This document shows positions 53,379 to 62,055 of a DNA stretch of 64,000 nucleotides, piece after piece. The stretch's first letter is position 1. Each line of letters begins with the position of its first letter. Location of the stretch: NCBI RefSeq assembly GCF_000760695.4, contig NZ_JHEG04000001.1:7501617-7565616 (forward strand), given 5' to 3'. Source of the stretch: Tolypothrix bouteillei VB521301 (lineage in GTDB: Bacteria; Cyanobacteriota; Cyanobacteriia; Cyanobacteriales; Nostocaceae). The notes beneath the pieces are model-generated. The model saw only the letters and a program-made list of their open reading frames with translations. It did not search any database and was not told where the DNA came from. The position numbers and the translations under genes were made by a program.

Positions 53379-54440
53379 TTAAGACGCTAAACCAAACTCC
53401 ATAGCTGAGAGGTTGGTTTCTGTGTCAACCACTTTCTCTAACTGAAATCCACACTTCTCAAACAACTCCTGAAAATGTCGTCGCGTGCGCCATCCACCCC
53501 CAGGGACTGCAACATTCACCTGTACCGCAAAAACTCCAGGCATAATACCATCAGGAGCTACTTTTGGTTCATCTAAATCGGGAACGAAAGCCTGTAAAAG
53601 AATAATTTTTCCGTGAGTTGGGAGAGCTTGCTTGCAATTGTGCAATATCTTCATCGCATCTTCGTCATTCCATGCTGAGATAAAATATTTCATGACGATC
53701 GCATCCGCACCGCTTGGTACTGATTCAAAGACATTTCCCGAGATGATTTGCACCGCCTCTTTATCAACCCCTTGCTTTTCCAAATAAGCGATCGCCGTTT
53801 CAGCCACATAAGGAACTTCAAACAACATTCCTTTACAGCCAAAGCGCTTGACAATGCGAGCAATGAGCCCACCCTGTCCGCCTCCTACGTCCATCACGGT
53901 ACCAAAGCGACTGAAGTCATAAACATCTAACAATGCGTCAACAGCATGATCGGTTAAAAAACTCATCGCATTGATAAACGTATCGCCGCTCCATTCGTTA
54001 TCCCGGCAAAACTCATAAACTCCTTTACCGTTTGCTCTCTCAAAGGGTACTTCACCCGTATGCAAAGCATTTTCAAGGACTTTCCATGCATCCCACTGAG
54101 CGGGTTCTGTAATATGCATGGCAAAATGTCCGATGGATGGTCCCTTATTGGTAACGAGAAGGGCTGATAATTCAGTAGGAGCAAAAACTCGCCCTGGCTT
54201 TTCCTCCAAGACTTCTAAATGTGCTAAAGCTCTAAGGACAAAATAGAGCCTTTCAGGTTGTGTTTTCGTCTTTTGAGCTATGCTATCAAGGCTCTGCTCT
54301 CCCTCATTCTCTAAGAAATTAAATATTTCCAAGCGGGTAGCAATGTAAATGCACTGGCTTTTTATAAAAGCCAGAACCATATCGAAAAGTTTTTTCTTAG
54401 CTTCCATTGAAGAAGCTTTTTTGATTGGGGTAGTAGTCAT
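53379..54440 (-). CDS. family-2 O-methyltransferase-like protein lacking the catalytic His
   Basis: 353 residues. N-terminal dimerisation winged helix (about 15-100), SAM site DVGGGQGGLIARIV (184-197), then KYFISAWNDEDAMKIL (251-266). In plant and bacterial family-2 enzymes the corresponding segment is ..HDWxDE with His as base; here the position is Ser255. SAM binding looks intact. It might methylate a more acidic hydroxyl or carboxyl, or act in a non-methylating way as RdmB does in anthracycline tailoring. Fifth gene of the mys operon. Confidence 0.8.
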   Translation of the reverse strand: MTTTPIKKASSMEAKKKLFDMVLAFIKSQCIYIATRLEIFNFLENEGEQSLDSIAQKTKTQPERLYFVLRALAHLEVLEEKPGRVFAPTELSALLVTNKGPSIGHFAMHITEPAQWDAWKVLENALHTGEVPFERANGKGVYEFCRDNEWSGDTFINAMSFLTDHAVDALLDVYDFSRFGTVMDVGGGQGGLIARIVKRFGCKGMLFEVPYVAETAIAYLEKQGVDKEAVQIISGNVFESVPSGADAIVMKYFISAWNDEDAMKILHNCKQALPTHGKIILLQAFVPDLDEPKVAPDGIMPGVFAVQVNVAVPGGGWRTRRHFQELFEKCGFQLEKVVDTETNLSAMEFGLAS

Positions 54441-54494
54441 GAGTTAATCAATAAGAAATAGGTAACGCATACTGCCATTTCAGAGCTTATCAAC

Positions 54495-55202
54495 TTACTT
54501 TATGTAAACTCGCTTCAGATGGCGTTCTCGATCCTGATACTGTGTTCGCGAATGTAGCATGCGGAAATTGTCCCAAATTAGCAAGGCATTCTTGGACCAC
54601 TTGATAGAGATTTTTTCGTTGTCAAAGAACTGTAGAAAGCGGTTAGTAATGTTGTTTAAATGTGGAGCGTTGTCACGTTTAATGCTGCTGAAGTTGAACC
54701 TAATTATGGGTTGTTCGCAGGACTCTACATCATAGAGCGGATGTTTGACGATGTTATTACTTGGAGTTACAAAATCAAAGTGGTTGTTTGTGATGTATTC
54801 ACGCTCTTCATTTGTCAGTGAGTGTACAAAAGAGTAACCATCCGCTAGAAGTGTATGTCCGCCACCGCAACTTGGAGGGTTCACACACCACAGACATTGA
54901 TAGTGTAAGGGTATCTGCTCATACTCATAGCCCTCAGTGTGTGGTTCAACGTCGCTTGTAGTGAAAGCAGGGTATCGCTCTCCTAAATTCGGCTCGACCT
55001 TGATAGAAAACACATATTCGCCGTTGTATTTGTGTGGGATAAGAGTCCCAAAGTTCTGCACGAATCCCAGGTAGTCAAAACCATCGGGGATTTCTTCAAG
55101 ATATACATATCCCTGCTCTTTCAGCAGATAGTGGTGGTTAGCAATAGCAATATCGCCCGTGATGTTACTATCGGTAGCAGTTTCAAAAGAACTCATCGCC
55201 AT
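54495..55202 (-). CDS. TauD/clavaminate-synthase-like Fe(II)/2OG dioxygenase in the mys operon
   Basis: 235 residues, short for TauD (~280). Metal site His88-X-Glu90 (VEPHTEGYEY) and distal His217 (WDNFRMLHSR), with a 2OG-binding Arg ten residues on. The HXE form is the one used by amino-acid hydroxylases of the clavaminate-synthase group (VioC, AsnO), which act on free or tethered amino acids. Placed 86 bases downstream of mysC, it may oxidise the glycine moiety or ring of mycosporine-glycine. Distinct from PhyH-type MysH. Confidence 0.82.
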   Translation of the reverse strand: MAMSSFETATDSNITGDIAIANHHYLLKEQGYVYLEEIPDGFDYLGFVQNFGTLIPHKYNGEYVFSIKVEPNLGERYPAFTTSDVEPHTEGYEYEQIPLHYQCLWCVNPPSCGGGHTLLADGYSFVHSLTNEEREYITNNHFDFVTPSNNIVKHPLYDVESCEQPIIRFNFSSIKRDNAPHLNNITNRFLQFFDNEKISIKWSKNALLIWDNFRMLHSRTQYQDRERHLKRVYIK

Positions 55203-55288
55203 GAGTGAGAACTCCCCCAGTACACCCTTATAGAAATACGTAGCCCAATACTATCAAAAGCCAAGCATCAGATAAACAGAAAAAGAAC

Positions 55289-56686
55289 TCAATCACCGCC
55301 CAATTCTACAAGTTTACCAATGTTAAAATCTATCTTCGTCCAGCCCTTAAGTTGTCGTAAGTTGTTAAGCAATAGCAAGGCAATTTGCCAGTGGTGTACC
55401 ATCAAAAACGGCAATGGGTCATGCAACTCGTAAATAGCATCAGTTCCTCGTAAAATATTCCTTATCCAAGATTGCAGTTGAGCAAAAGAACGAATGCCCG
55501 TCAGCCGCCAGACTTCATGATACAACCAGTATGTAGGTTTACTGTTTGGCACTGGAGCGAGGGGTTCGGCTAAAGGTTCTGTACCTAAATAAGCGTCTGC
55601 AACTTGAGGATGGTTGTAAAACATTGTAATCGCCGAATGGGTTCTAGGATTGCACTCAATTGCATAAACCTTCCCATCATCAGCTTGGATAAAATCAAAA
55701 GAAACTTGTCCGGTCAATCCTAGCCCTTTGACAAAATGCCTTACCCACTCCTGAATTTTAGGATTCTTAACATTCTCATAATTCACCTGAAAAGCCGAAG
55801 ATTCCGAACAGCAGTGCAGTTTTAAATCTCCATTTCGGACTGTGCTGTGAGTGCAAAATTCTTTGCCAGGAATAAACTCTTGCATAATCCAAGGCTTCTC
55901 CAAGCTGATTGGCAAACTCTTCACAAATGCTGCTGTTTCTTCAGGTGTATTGCAAGGTAGTTTTGTAAGATCTAAACGACGTACAGAGTCGTAGGGAAGG
56001 CTTTTGAGAATATACTTGCGAGTTTCTTGAGAAAAATCGAAATTCAACACTTGCTCTGGGTTGGTAATCTTAAATGATTTGGGAACCGATAAACCCAAAG
56101 CTCGTGCTTTCTCACTAAAAGCAAATTTATCATCTAGCATTTTCGTCACATCAGCATCAAAATGCAAGACTTCACAATAAGGTGATAGTGCTGGCTTGGC
56201 TAGAGAATCGTAGTAACTAGCAACTGGGCTGGTGACAGGAACATAAACATCGATATTTTCTCGCTTAACGATGTCTACTAAGGTTTGAATATATTCCTCG
56301 GGCTCGTCTTGTGGAGTAGGAGTGGTGTAAAAGCGAGACACAGCATTAGAAAATCGGTGTCCTGATAACCAATACTTATGGGTTTCTATGAGAACAACCC
56401 TGTGTCCCGCAGCACTAAAGAAACGTGCAAGCTGCAAGGCTTTCGTCATTTTACCACCGCTAATAAGGATATTTTTAGCGCCTGCAACTGTCGTTTCTTG
56501 GGTACTGAAAAGACGGCTTAAGAAACTCCAAATTAAAGAAATCAGAACGATCGCTACGTTAATAGGTAGCGCTAACAAGAGCAATGTTAAAGCGCCTAAG
56601 TTTTGGAACAGGGCAATAAAACGTGTTTTTACACAAAAGGGTGGTGTTGCTGGTACTGGTGAAGAAAAAGAAATCGATTGTGTCAT
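55289..56686 (-). CDS. mysC: ATP-grasp ligase MysC (mycosporine-glycine synthase)
   Basis: 465 residues. N-terminal TM helix (LLALPINVAIVLISLIWSFL), ILISGGKMTKALQLAR, ATP-grasp core with PWIMQEFIPGKEFCTHS and AIECNPRTHSAITMFYNHP as the Mg/ATP ligands. Close in sequence and length to cyanobacterial MysC, which couples glycine to 4-deoxygadusol to give mycosporine-glycine. Third gene of the operon, 74 bases after mysB across a heptamer repeat. Confidence 0.9.
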   Translation of the reverse strand: MTQSISFSSPVPATPPFCVKTRFIALFQNLGALTLLLLALPINVAIVLISLIWSFLSRLFSTQETTVAGAKNILISGGKMTKALQLARFFSAAGHRVVLIETHKYWLSGHRFSNAVSRFYTTPTPQDEPEEYIQTLVDIVKRENIDVYVPVTSPVASYYDSLAKPALSPYCEVLHFDADVTKMLDDKFAFSEKARALGLSVPKSFKITNPEQVLNFDFSQETRKYILKSLPYDSVRRLDLTKLPCNTPEETAAFVKSLPISLEKPWIMQEFIPGKEFCTHSTVRNGDLKLHCCSESSAFQVNYENVKNPKIQEWVRHFVKGLGLTGQVSFDFIQADDGKVYAIECNPRTHSAITMFYNHPQVADAYLGTEPLAEPLAPVPNSKPTYWLYHEVWRLTGIRSFAQLQSWIRNILRGTDAIYELHDPLPFLMVHHWQIALLLLNNLRQLKGWTKIDFNIGKLVELGGD

Positions 56687-56760
56687 AAAAGGTGTTGGTT
56701 AGGTGTTAGTTGTTAGTTGTTAGTTGCTAATTGTTTTAACCACTAACCACTAACCACTAA
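56687..56760. repeat. heptamer repeats between mysC and mysB
   Basis: TTAGTTGTTAGTTGTTAGTT units and their complement AACCACTAACCACTAACCAC on the plus strand, able to form a hairpin inside the operon. The mysB stop (TAG) is part of a TAGTTAGTGG unit. It may attenuate read-through. Confidence 0.7.
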
Positions 56761-57594
56761 CTAGATCCGTCTGATGATAGTTAACCCATCTCTTAATGGC
56801 AATAGAACTTGTTCAACACGCGGATCGTCAGCAACGGTACGATTAAAGTTGGCGATCGCTTCACCATTTGGAGTACGGTTTTCGGGAGAGAGATACACTT
56901 GACCTTGTAATAGGGTATTATCCACGCAGATAAATCCCCCAGGAACTAGCAAATCTTTTTCCAACAGGGTATGAAAGTACTTTACATACTCCTTCTTATC
57001 AGCGTCTACAAACACAAAGTCAAATTTCTGACCATCAGCTGCCAGTTTCTGCAAAATTTCTAATGCGCCACCCACTTCTACACGAATTTTCTCCCCATGG
57101 GGGGATGCTTGAAAAGCAGAGCGGGCAAATTCTGCCGTGTATTGGTCAATTTCACAAGCAACGAGTTCTCCATCAGAGGGTAGAGCTTCTGCCATTGCCA
57201 ACGCAGAATAGCCAGTGAACATACCTATTTCCAGTATCTTCTTGGCTTTGGTCATGTACACAAACATTTTGAGAATTTGTCCTTCCACATGACCCGAGAG
57301 CATTTCCTGTTCGAGTTCCCGTACCGTAGTCCCTTCGTCAAAGCGCTGACCCCAAGCTTCACAAGCAGTTTTCTCTGCTAACGCGGCTAAAGCCGGAGAT
57401 TCACTTGTGGTGCATTCTTCTAGGTAAGGGTCTAAACCAGCTGACAAGCGGTATGCTACATCGATCTCTGCTGCTAACTGACTGGATGTTTTTCCATCTA
57501 GGGTTAGCAAAACAGTTTCTAGCTGTTTTGCTAAAATTCCCAATGGTGTAACAGGTCGAGCAATTGGTTTTTCAGCAACTTGAGATTGAGACAT
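56761..57594 (-). CDS. mysB: O-methyltransferase MysB (4-deoxygadusol synthesis)
   Basis: 277 residues. SAM site LEIGMFTGYSALAMAEALP, ELVACEID, FVFVDADKKEYVKYF: CCoAOMT-like (Methyltransf_3) type. It closely resembles the mys O-methyltransferase that converts demethyl-4-deoxygadusol to 4-deoxygadusol. The ATG overlaps the mysA stop as TAATG, so the two are translationally coupled. Confidence 0.92.
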   Translation of the reverse strand: MSQSQVAEKPIARPVTPLGILAKQLETVLLTLDGKTSSQLAAEIDVAYRLSAGLDPYLEECTTSESPALAALAEKTACEAWGQRFDEGTTVRELEQEMLSGHVEGQILKMFVYMTKAKKILEIGMFTGYSALAMAEALPSDGELVACEIDQYTAEFARSAFQASPHGEKIRVEVGGALEILQKLAADGQKFDFVFVDADKKEYVKYFHTLLEKDLLVPGGFICVDNTLLQGQVYLSPENRTPNGEAIANFNRTVADDPRVEQVLLPLRDGLTIIRRI

Positions 57595-58829
57595 TAAACT
57601 TCGCTCCCAACGAGTTTTGGCTTATAGGTAGCTGGATACATTTCTACACCCTCACCACCACGAGGATAGTTTTGGCACAGCTGTTTGTGTTCCGATATAG
57701 CAGCTGCTAGTTCCTCACGAGTTAAATCGTTCATAAAGAAGCAATTGCCAATGGGTTTTGGCATTGCTGCTCTTAACAGACCGTCTCGTGTCAGGATAAT
57801 CGATTGAGTTGCACGCCACATGAGTTCTTCATCCATTAGGGGATGATCTAGAGCGAGACCGAGACGGCTCATCAAACCTAGAATGCGATCGCGTTCTTCG
57901 CTGGTAATATAACCTCGTTGTGCGGCTAATGTTGCTGATAAAGCCATGTCAATGTTGACTGCATGACCGTGGAATATGGGAATGCGAGGAGCCAATTCCA
58001 AAGTGGGACTCCAAGTGTGACCGTAAGCAATAACGCGATCGAGGTCTAACTCATGGAGGTTGGGAATTTCCAACTCCAACATAGTTTTGATAGCTTCATA
58101 AGTCGCTTTATGAGCTATATCCCTAATTTCTGGTTCAGCATGAACGTAACCAAAATGAGTGCGAAGTAATTCCTCACCATACTCATCTAACAAATCGAAG
58201 ACCTCTTTGTTAGCAACCACAGCAATTTTCACAAGTTCCGCCATACCATTACGGACTTGTGCTGTGGGAAGAGTTTGCAGAAAGGAAAAATCCAGGAAAA
58301 CTTTTTTAGAGGCGTGATAAGCCCCCAAGCGGTTTTTCAGCTTTTTGTGATTAACCGCTACCTTAATAGCCACACTTGCATCAATCAATCCGATGAGTGT
58401 TGTAGGAATGCGAATGTAGTTAGAACTTCGACGATAAGCCGAACAAGCAAAACCCGCTACATCTGTAATCAATCCACCACCAATTACCAGTACGGGTTCC
58501 TTACGAACCAAACCAAAATCAGCAAAAGCATCTACAATTGTCTCAAATGATTCAATAGTCTTGTTTGACTCAGCGATCGTAATAGGGAAAAGCGTGAGGT
58601 CAATGCCGTAATACTCGAAATATTCCTGTATTTGGCTGCTATATAGCCTGTTTACGTTAGTATCTACAACAGCTAAACAACGTCCAAATTCCTTATAGAC
58701 TTCTGCCAACTCAGTATTTTTGATTGAGAAAACCCCATCAACGTAAACTAGGCTATACTCAATCTTTTCGTAAGCTTCTACATGAAAAGCGCTTTCAGTA
58801 GCTTCAAACTTTGTGTGTACGTTACTCAT
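57594..58829 (-). CDS. mysA: demethyl-4-deoxygadusol synthase MysA (DHQS-like sugar-phosphate cyclase)
   Basis: 411 residues from ATG 58829 (AGGA nine bases upstream), giving [18 protein letters not shown] as in known homologues; an upstream in-frame extension to 58895 would cross a palindrome. Key segments: [18 protein letters not shown] (NAD), [40 protein letters not shown] and [12 protein letters not shown] (Zn). It cyclises sedoheptulose 7-phosphate to demethyl-4-deoxygadusol. First gene of the operon. Confidence 0.93.
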   Translation of the reverse strand: MSNVHTKFEATESAFHVEAYEKIEYSLVYVDGVFSIKNTELAEVYKEFGRCLAVVDTNVNRLYSSQIQEYFEYYGIDLTLFPITIAESNKTIESFETIVDAFADFGLVRKEPVLVIGGGLITDVAGFACSAYRRSSNYIRIPTTLIGLIDASVAIKVAVNHKKLKNRLGAYHASKKVFLDFSFLQTLPTAQVRNGMAELVKIAVVANKEVFDLLDEYGEELLRTHFGYVHAEPEIRDIAHKATYEAIKTMLELEIPNLHELDLDRVIAYGHTWSPTLELAPRIPIFHGHAVNIDMALSATLAAQRGYITSEERDRILGLMSRLGLALDHPLMDEELMWRATQSIILTRDGLLRAAMPKPIGNCFFMNDLTREELAAAISEHKQLCQNYPRGGEGVEMYPATYKPKLVGSEV

Positions 58830-58854
58830 TCTTTTCGATCCTAAGTTGACAATA

Positions 58855-58875
58855 TCTCCTAATTTAATTAGGAGA
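58855..58875. promoter_or_regulatory. perfect 10-1-10 palindrome upstream of mysA
   Basis: TCTCCTAATT, one T, AATTAGGAGA. The 1-base centre rules out a hairpin, so it fits a dimeric DNA-binding site. It lies 25 bases before the mysA ATG, over the likely transcription start or leader. Confidence 0.55.
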
Positions 58876-59734
58876 CTATTCGCAAAATAATTCAAATCTG
58901 CATACTATCTAACCCCAGATATACCTTTGAATAAATCACCCAAAAGATATATCCAATACAACAGAAAAACCTATACGAACTCTAACTTCTTACCCAAATA
59001 GGGTTTCAATCTTACTTTTTTGAAGTTTGTCCTGAATCTGCCAAGCCTTCTTATTAGCCAAATCACTTGCATCAGGTTACTTGCTGCTATACGCATAGAT
59101 TCCAATACAAGAATAGGGTAGAGAGTTGTCAATCCTTTTTTTTTAACTAATTTAATACGATTTACCCAAACCCGATATCCTGTTTTATCATAAATATTTA
59201 ATACTTAATCTAAATTTTTGGAAAAATCGAAAAATAAATCAAATTTTTGGAAAAATCGAAAAATAAATCATACGGATTTTAGAAGTTGTATTTATTACCT
59301 TTTTTCTAATTCTCATAATTAAAATAAACTTGATTGTTTAGCAGATATAAATATTTTTGCTTATTGGTCTAATACAGTCATTAGACGAACTGGGGATAGG
59401 GTTACCCTATCCAGATTCCGCACCCTCAACTGACTCATAGGAGGAGCATCCCAAAGAGTGCTATTTGCGCTCAGAATAGAATTCACCGACGGCAGGCGCT
59501 ATCTCAGGAGGGGAGACGCTACGCGAACAACGGGGGAAACCCCCTCCGGGTTTCCCACGCCCTAGCAACTGGTGAGTCCAGCCCTGATAGCGCAGCGTGC
59601 TTTACCGTTTTTTCCATCTCTCTCAGGATAGACTTATCGCCAATTCTCAATCCCCTATGGGGAACATACTACAGATTGATGAGAAAACGGTTCATTGTAG
59701 ATATAAAGTTGAGTGTACTTTTTTAAAGTTATTT
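58876..59734. other. 859-bp spacer: mys promoter region and repeats
   Basis: AT-rich next to mysA (likely promoter). A 29-bp direct repeat (AATTTTTGGAAAAATCGAAA core) occurs twice in tandem near 59213-59270. Around 59488-59590 there is a GC-richer repeat cluster with GGGGGAAACCCCCTCCGGGT. No confident gene. Confidence 0.5.
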
Positions 59735-60274
59735 ATGTTGAACTCAACTTTACCAAAAACTATTCAAGATATTCTAGAAAAACAGAATGAACCAAACGCT
59801 GTCTTTAGTAGTTTGCTAGCAGCACTTGGAGAAGAGTTAAAATGCGATCGCTGTTTTCTCTATCTGAGAAATCCAGAACTCAAACTAGGAAAAATTGCTC
59901 ACTGCTGGCGGCGAAGCCCTGAAATTCCAAATCTCATACAGCCTGAGTGGGAACCAGAACCAGAGTCTTTACCAAAAGAAGATCCTCTCTTTGCCGCTGC
60001 TTTACGAAAAGACACCTCGGTTTACGTAGAAGATGTAGAAACAGCCAATCCAGAAGTCGTCAATCGTGAGTTTGAGCGAAAACATCTCGGACATCGGGCG
60101 CTGATACACTCTCACTTAGTCTGGAACAATCAACTCTGGGGAATCTTGCAGCCCTGCATATTTGGGAACAAAAGAGAATGGTCAACCTTCGATCGTACTG
60201 TTATCACCCAACTCGAACGGGAGTTACCACCTTTAGCAGCTGCTTACGTTCAAGCGACTTTTAACCAATATTGA
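59735..60274 (+). CDS. GAF-domain protein
   Basis: 179 residues from ATG 59735 (MLNSTLPKTIQDILEKQN); the frame is open to 59597 but the extra segment is repeat-like. A single GAF domain: FSSLLAALGEELKCDRCFLYLRN, SVYVEDVETANP, SHLVWNNQLWGILQPCIFG, then STFDRTVITQLERELPPLAAAY. Could bind a small ligand or bilin; output domain absent. Stand-alone GAF proteins are common in cyanobacteria. Confidence 0.75.
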   Translation: MLNSTLPKTIQDILEKQNEPNAVFSSLLAALGEELKCDRCFLYLRNPELKLGKIAHCWRRSPEIPNLIQPEWEPEPESLPKEDPLFAAALRKDTSVYVEDVETANPEVVNREFERKHLGHRALIHSHLVWNNQLWGILQPCIFGNKREWSTFDRTVITQLERELPPLAAAYVQATFNQY

Positions 60275-60375
60275 AACCCGCATTTGCTTGGACGGTTTTC
60301 CCCCACTCTTATTGCCGTTATCTCACCTAGAGTTTCGCCACAATTTAAATATGCTCTTATTTAAAAAGGCGAACT

Positions 60376-60570
60376 ATGTTTCCATTTTCTTTTTGGTATA
60401 ACAACTCTTGCTATGGTGGGGAAACAGTTTCTCGCAAAGCCCGCCTTGAACGCAAACTGAAATTTCTAAAGACTATGCGAGATGATTTAGAAACTAAACT
60501 TGCTGGTCTGAATGCTGCTATTAGTAACGTAGAGCAGCAGATAACTCAGGAAGATGTGACTCAAGTGTAA
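60376..60570 (+). CDS. small coiled-coil protein
   Basis: 64 residues, ATG start. The N-terminus (MFPFSFWYNNSCYGGE) is aromatic; the rest is one amphipathic helix (RKLKFLKTMRDDLETKLAGL), a likely coiled coil. Function unknown. Followed by a heptamer-repeat hairpin. Confidence 0.55.
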   Translation: MFPFSFWYNNSCYGGETVSRKARLERKLKFLKTMRDDLETKLAGLNAAISNVEQQITQEDVTQV

Positions 60571-60573
60571 AGA

Positions 60574-60645
60574 TAGTTAGTAGTTAGTTGTTAGTGGTTA
60601 GTTGTATTTTTAACGACTAACCACTCACTACCAACGACTGACGAG
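60574..60645. repeat. heptamer repeats in inverted arms between convergent genes
   Basis: GTTAGTAGTTAGTTGTTAGT units, a TATTTTTA centre, then CGACTAACCACTCACTACCA. Could end both flanking transcripts. Confidence 0.65.
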
Positions 60646-61065
60646 TCAAAATTCAACACGCTGTGCAGTACCAAAGACGCTGAGCGTTTGATAGGTCTGT
60701 AATTGTCCCGTTGGAGTAGGAACTACAAAACCAGGTTTCTTGCTAAAAATGACTTCAGTTTGAATTGTGCTTGTTCTTGAGCCTTCCGCAAGAAAAACCA
60801 TTGGTAGCAACAAGGTTAAGCTTTCAAAACCTTCATCTACCAAATTATTTTTCAGCATCACTGTGACAATCCGACCCAGTTTAGTATCTTCTACTTGGAT
60901 TTCCGAACCGCTGAAATTAAGGTTTTGGTTATGAGTCGTGAAAGTGAAGAGAGGCTCTCCGGTAAAACTGCTAGTTGAATAAGTAACCTGTAAATCGTAA
61001 CCTTGTAACTCAAAGAGATTTGGTTCTAAAGTTGATGGAGTTGTTTCTTGTGTAGTTATTATCAT
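60646..61065 (-). CDS. hypothetical beta-rich protein
   Basis: 139 residues, ATG start. Alternating hydrophobic pattern typical of beta strands (YDLQVTYSTSSF, LGRIVTVMLKNNLV, FESLTLLLPMVFL). No signal peptide and no Cys. No family recognised. Confidence 0.6.
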   Translation of the reverse strand: MIITTQETTPSTLEPNLFELQGYDLQVTYSTSSFTGEPLFTFTTHNQNLNFSGSEIQVEDTKLGRIVTVMLKNNLVDEGFESLTLLLPMVFLAEGSRTSTIQTEVIFSKKPGFVVPTPTGQLQTYQTLSVFGTAQRVEF

Positions 61066-61477
61066 TTTTCCAGCTATAATTTTTCACAGCTTATCTTGTT
61101 CTTCCAGTATGGGGAACTTTATAAAAAATTTGTAGTACCCTCTCAGGTACTTTGTATGAGCAAAGCAGTCTGAAAAGGCTGTATTTTTATTTCTATTTGA
61201 AGAATAATTAACCCTCTTATGTCAGCGCGAGAGAATAATTGAAGCGAATAGAATTTGCTGCTATACCAACAAAGTAACTCCGGTTGTGGATTCGCGAATA
61301 AACCCACAGTACGAGAGCCTCAAAGAGAAAAAGTAAGCTCAATTCTCCCTTGTTATTAAAATAAAGACGCAAACACATTTTGATAGTTTTTTCCCTCTAC
61401 ATAAGCAGTATTGGGTGAGAAAGTAGTTACTATTGCTAGTACCTTAACGACAAATAGAAGGAAATTAGAGCTTCCCA
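61066..61477. other. intergenic, no gene seen
   Basis: About 410 bases without a credible ORF; no strong hairpins. Contains likely upstream sequences for the flanking genes. Confidence 0.4.
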
Positions 61478-61900
61478 GTGGAAATATTATTGACAATAAT
61501 AGAAAGAAATATAATATTCGTTCAGATGGATATGTGGAATTTATCAGGTGGCGATTGTTTGTTCAGCTTAGCGGCTCATGATAGTTTTATCTCCTCCATA
61601 TTGATTCGTCCCAATGTTCATCAGGCACTTACAGTTTCACGGGACAATACTTTAAAACTGTGGGATCTTAATAGCGGTCAATGTTTGCGTACTTTTGAGG
61701 GTCATAGAGACTGGGTCGTTTCCACTGTCATTCATCCCAATGGTCACCAAGCACTCTCTGCATCATGGGACAATACTTTGAAGCTATGGGATTTAGAGAG
61801 CGGGGAATGCTTGCACACTTTTTCTGGTCATGCGTTTACCTGCGTTACAGTAAAAGTTTTTGTGACTTTTACTATTAAATGTAGTATGGACAAATTATAG
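61478..61900 (+). pseudogene. fragment of a WD40-repeat protein
   Basis: Two complete WD40 blades are recognisable (DNTLKLWDLNSGQCLRTFEG and DNTLKLWDLESGECLHTFSG), preceded by part of a third and followed by an unrelated tail. WD40 propellers need about seven blades, and many cyanobacterial WD40 genes are long arrays, so this is a leftover. GTG 61478 is the only usable start, before a non-repeat segment. Confidence 0.6.
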
Positions 61901-62055
61901 ATAAAAAAAGACTTGTCTAGTTATATCCGATCGCAAGAAATGAGAAAAAGGCACGCAATAGGGTGGTGATGGGTTTGACCCTGCACTCTGTAACAGAGGC
62001 AATCAGTGTAAACTCTATTTTAATCTTGCTACGGATATAACTCTGGAGAACAAGA

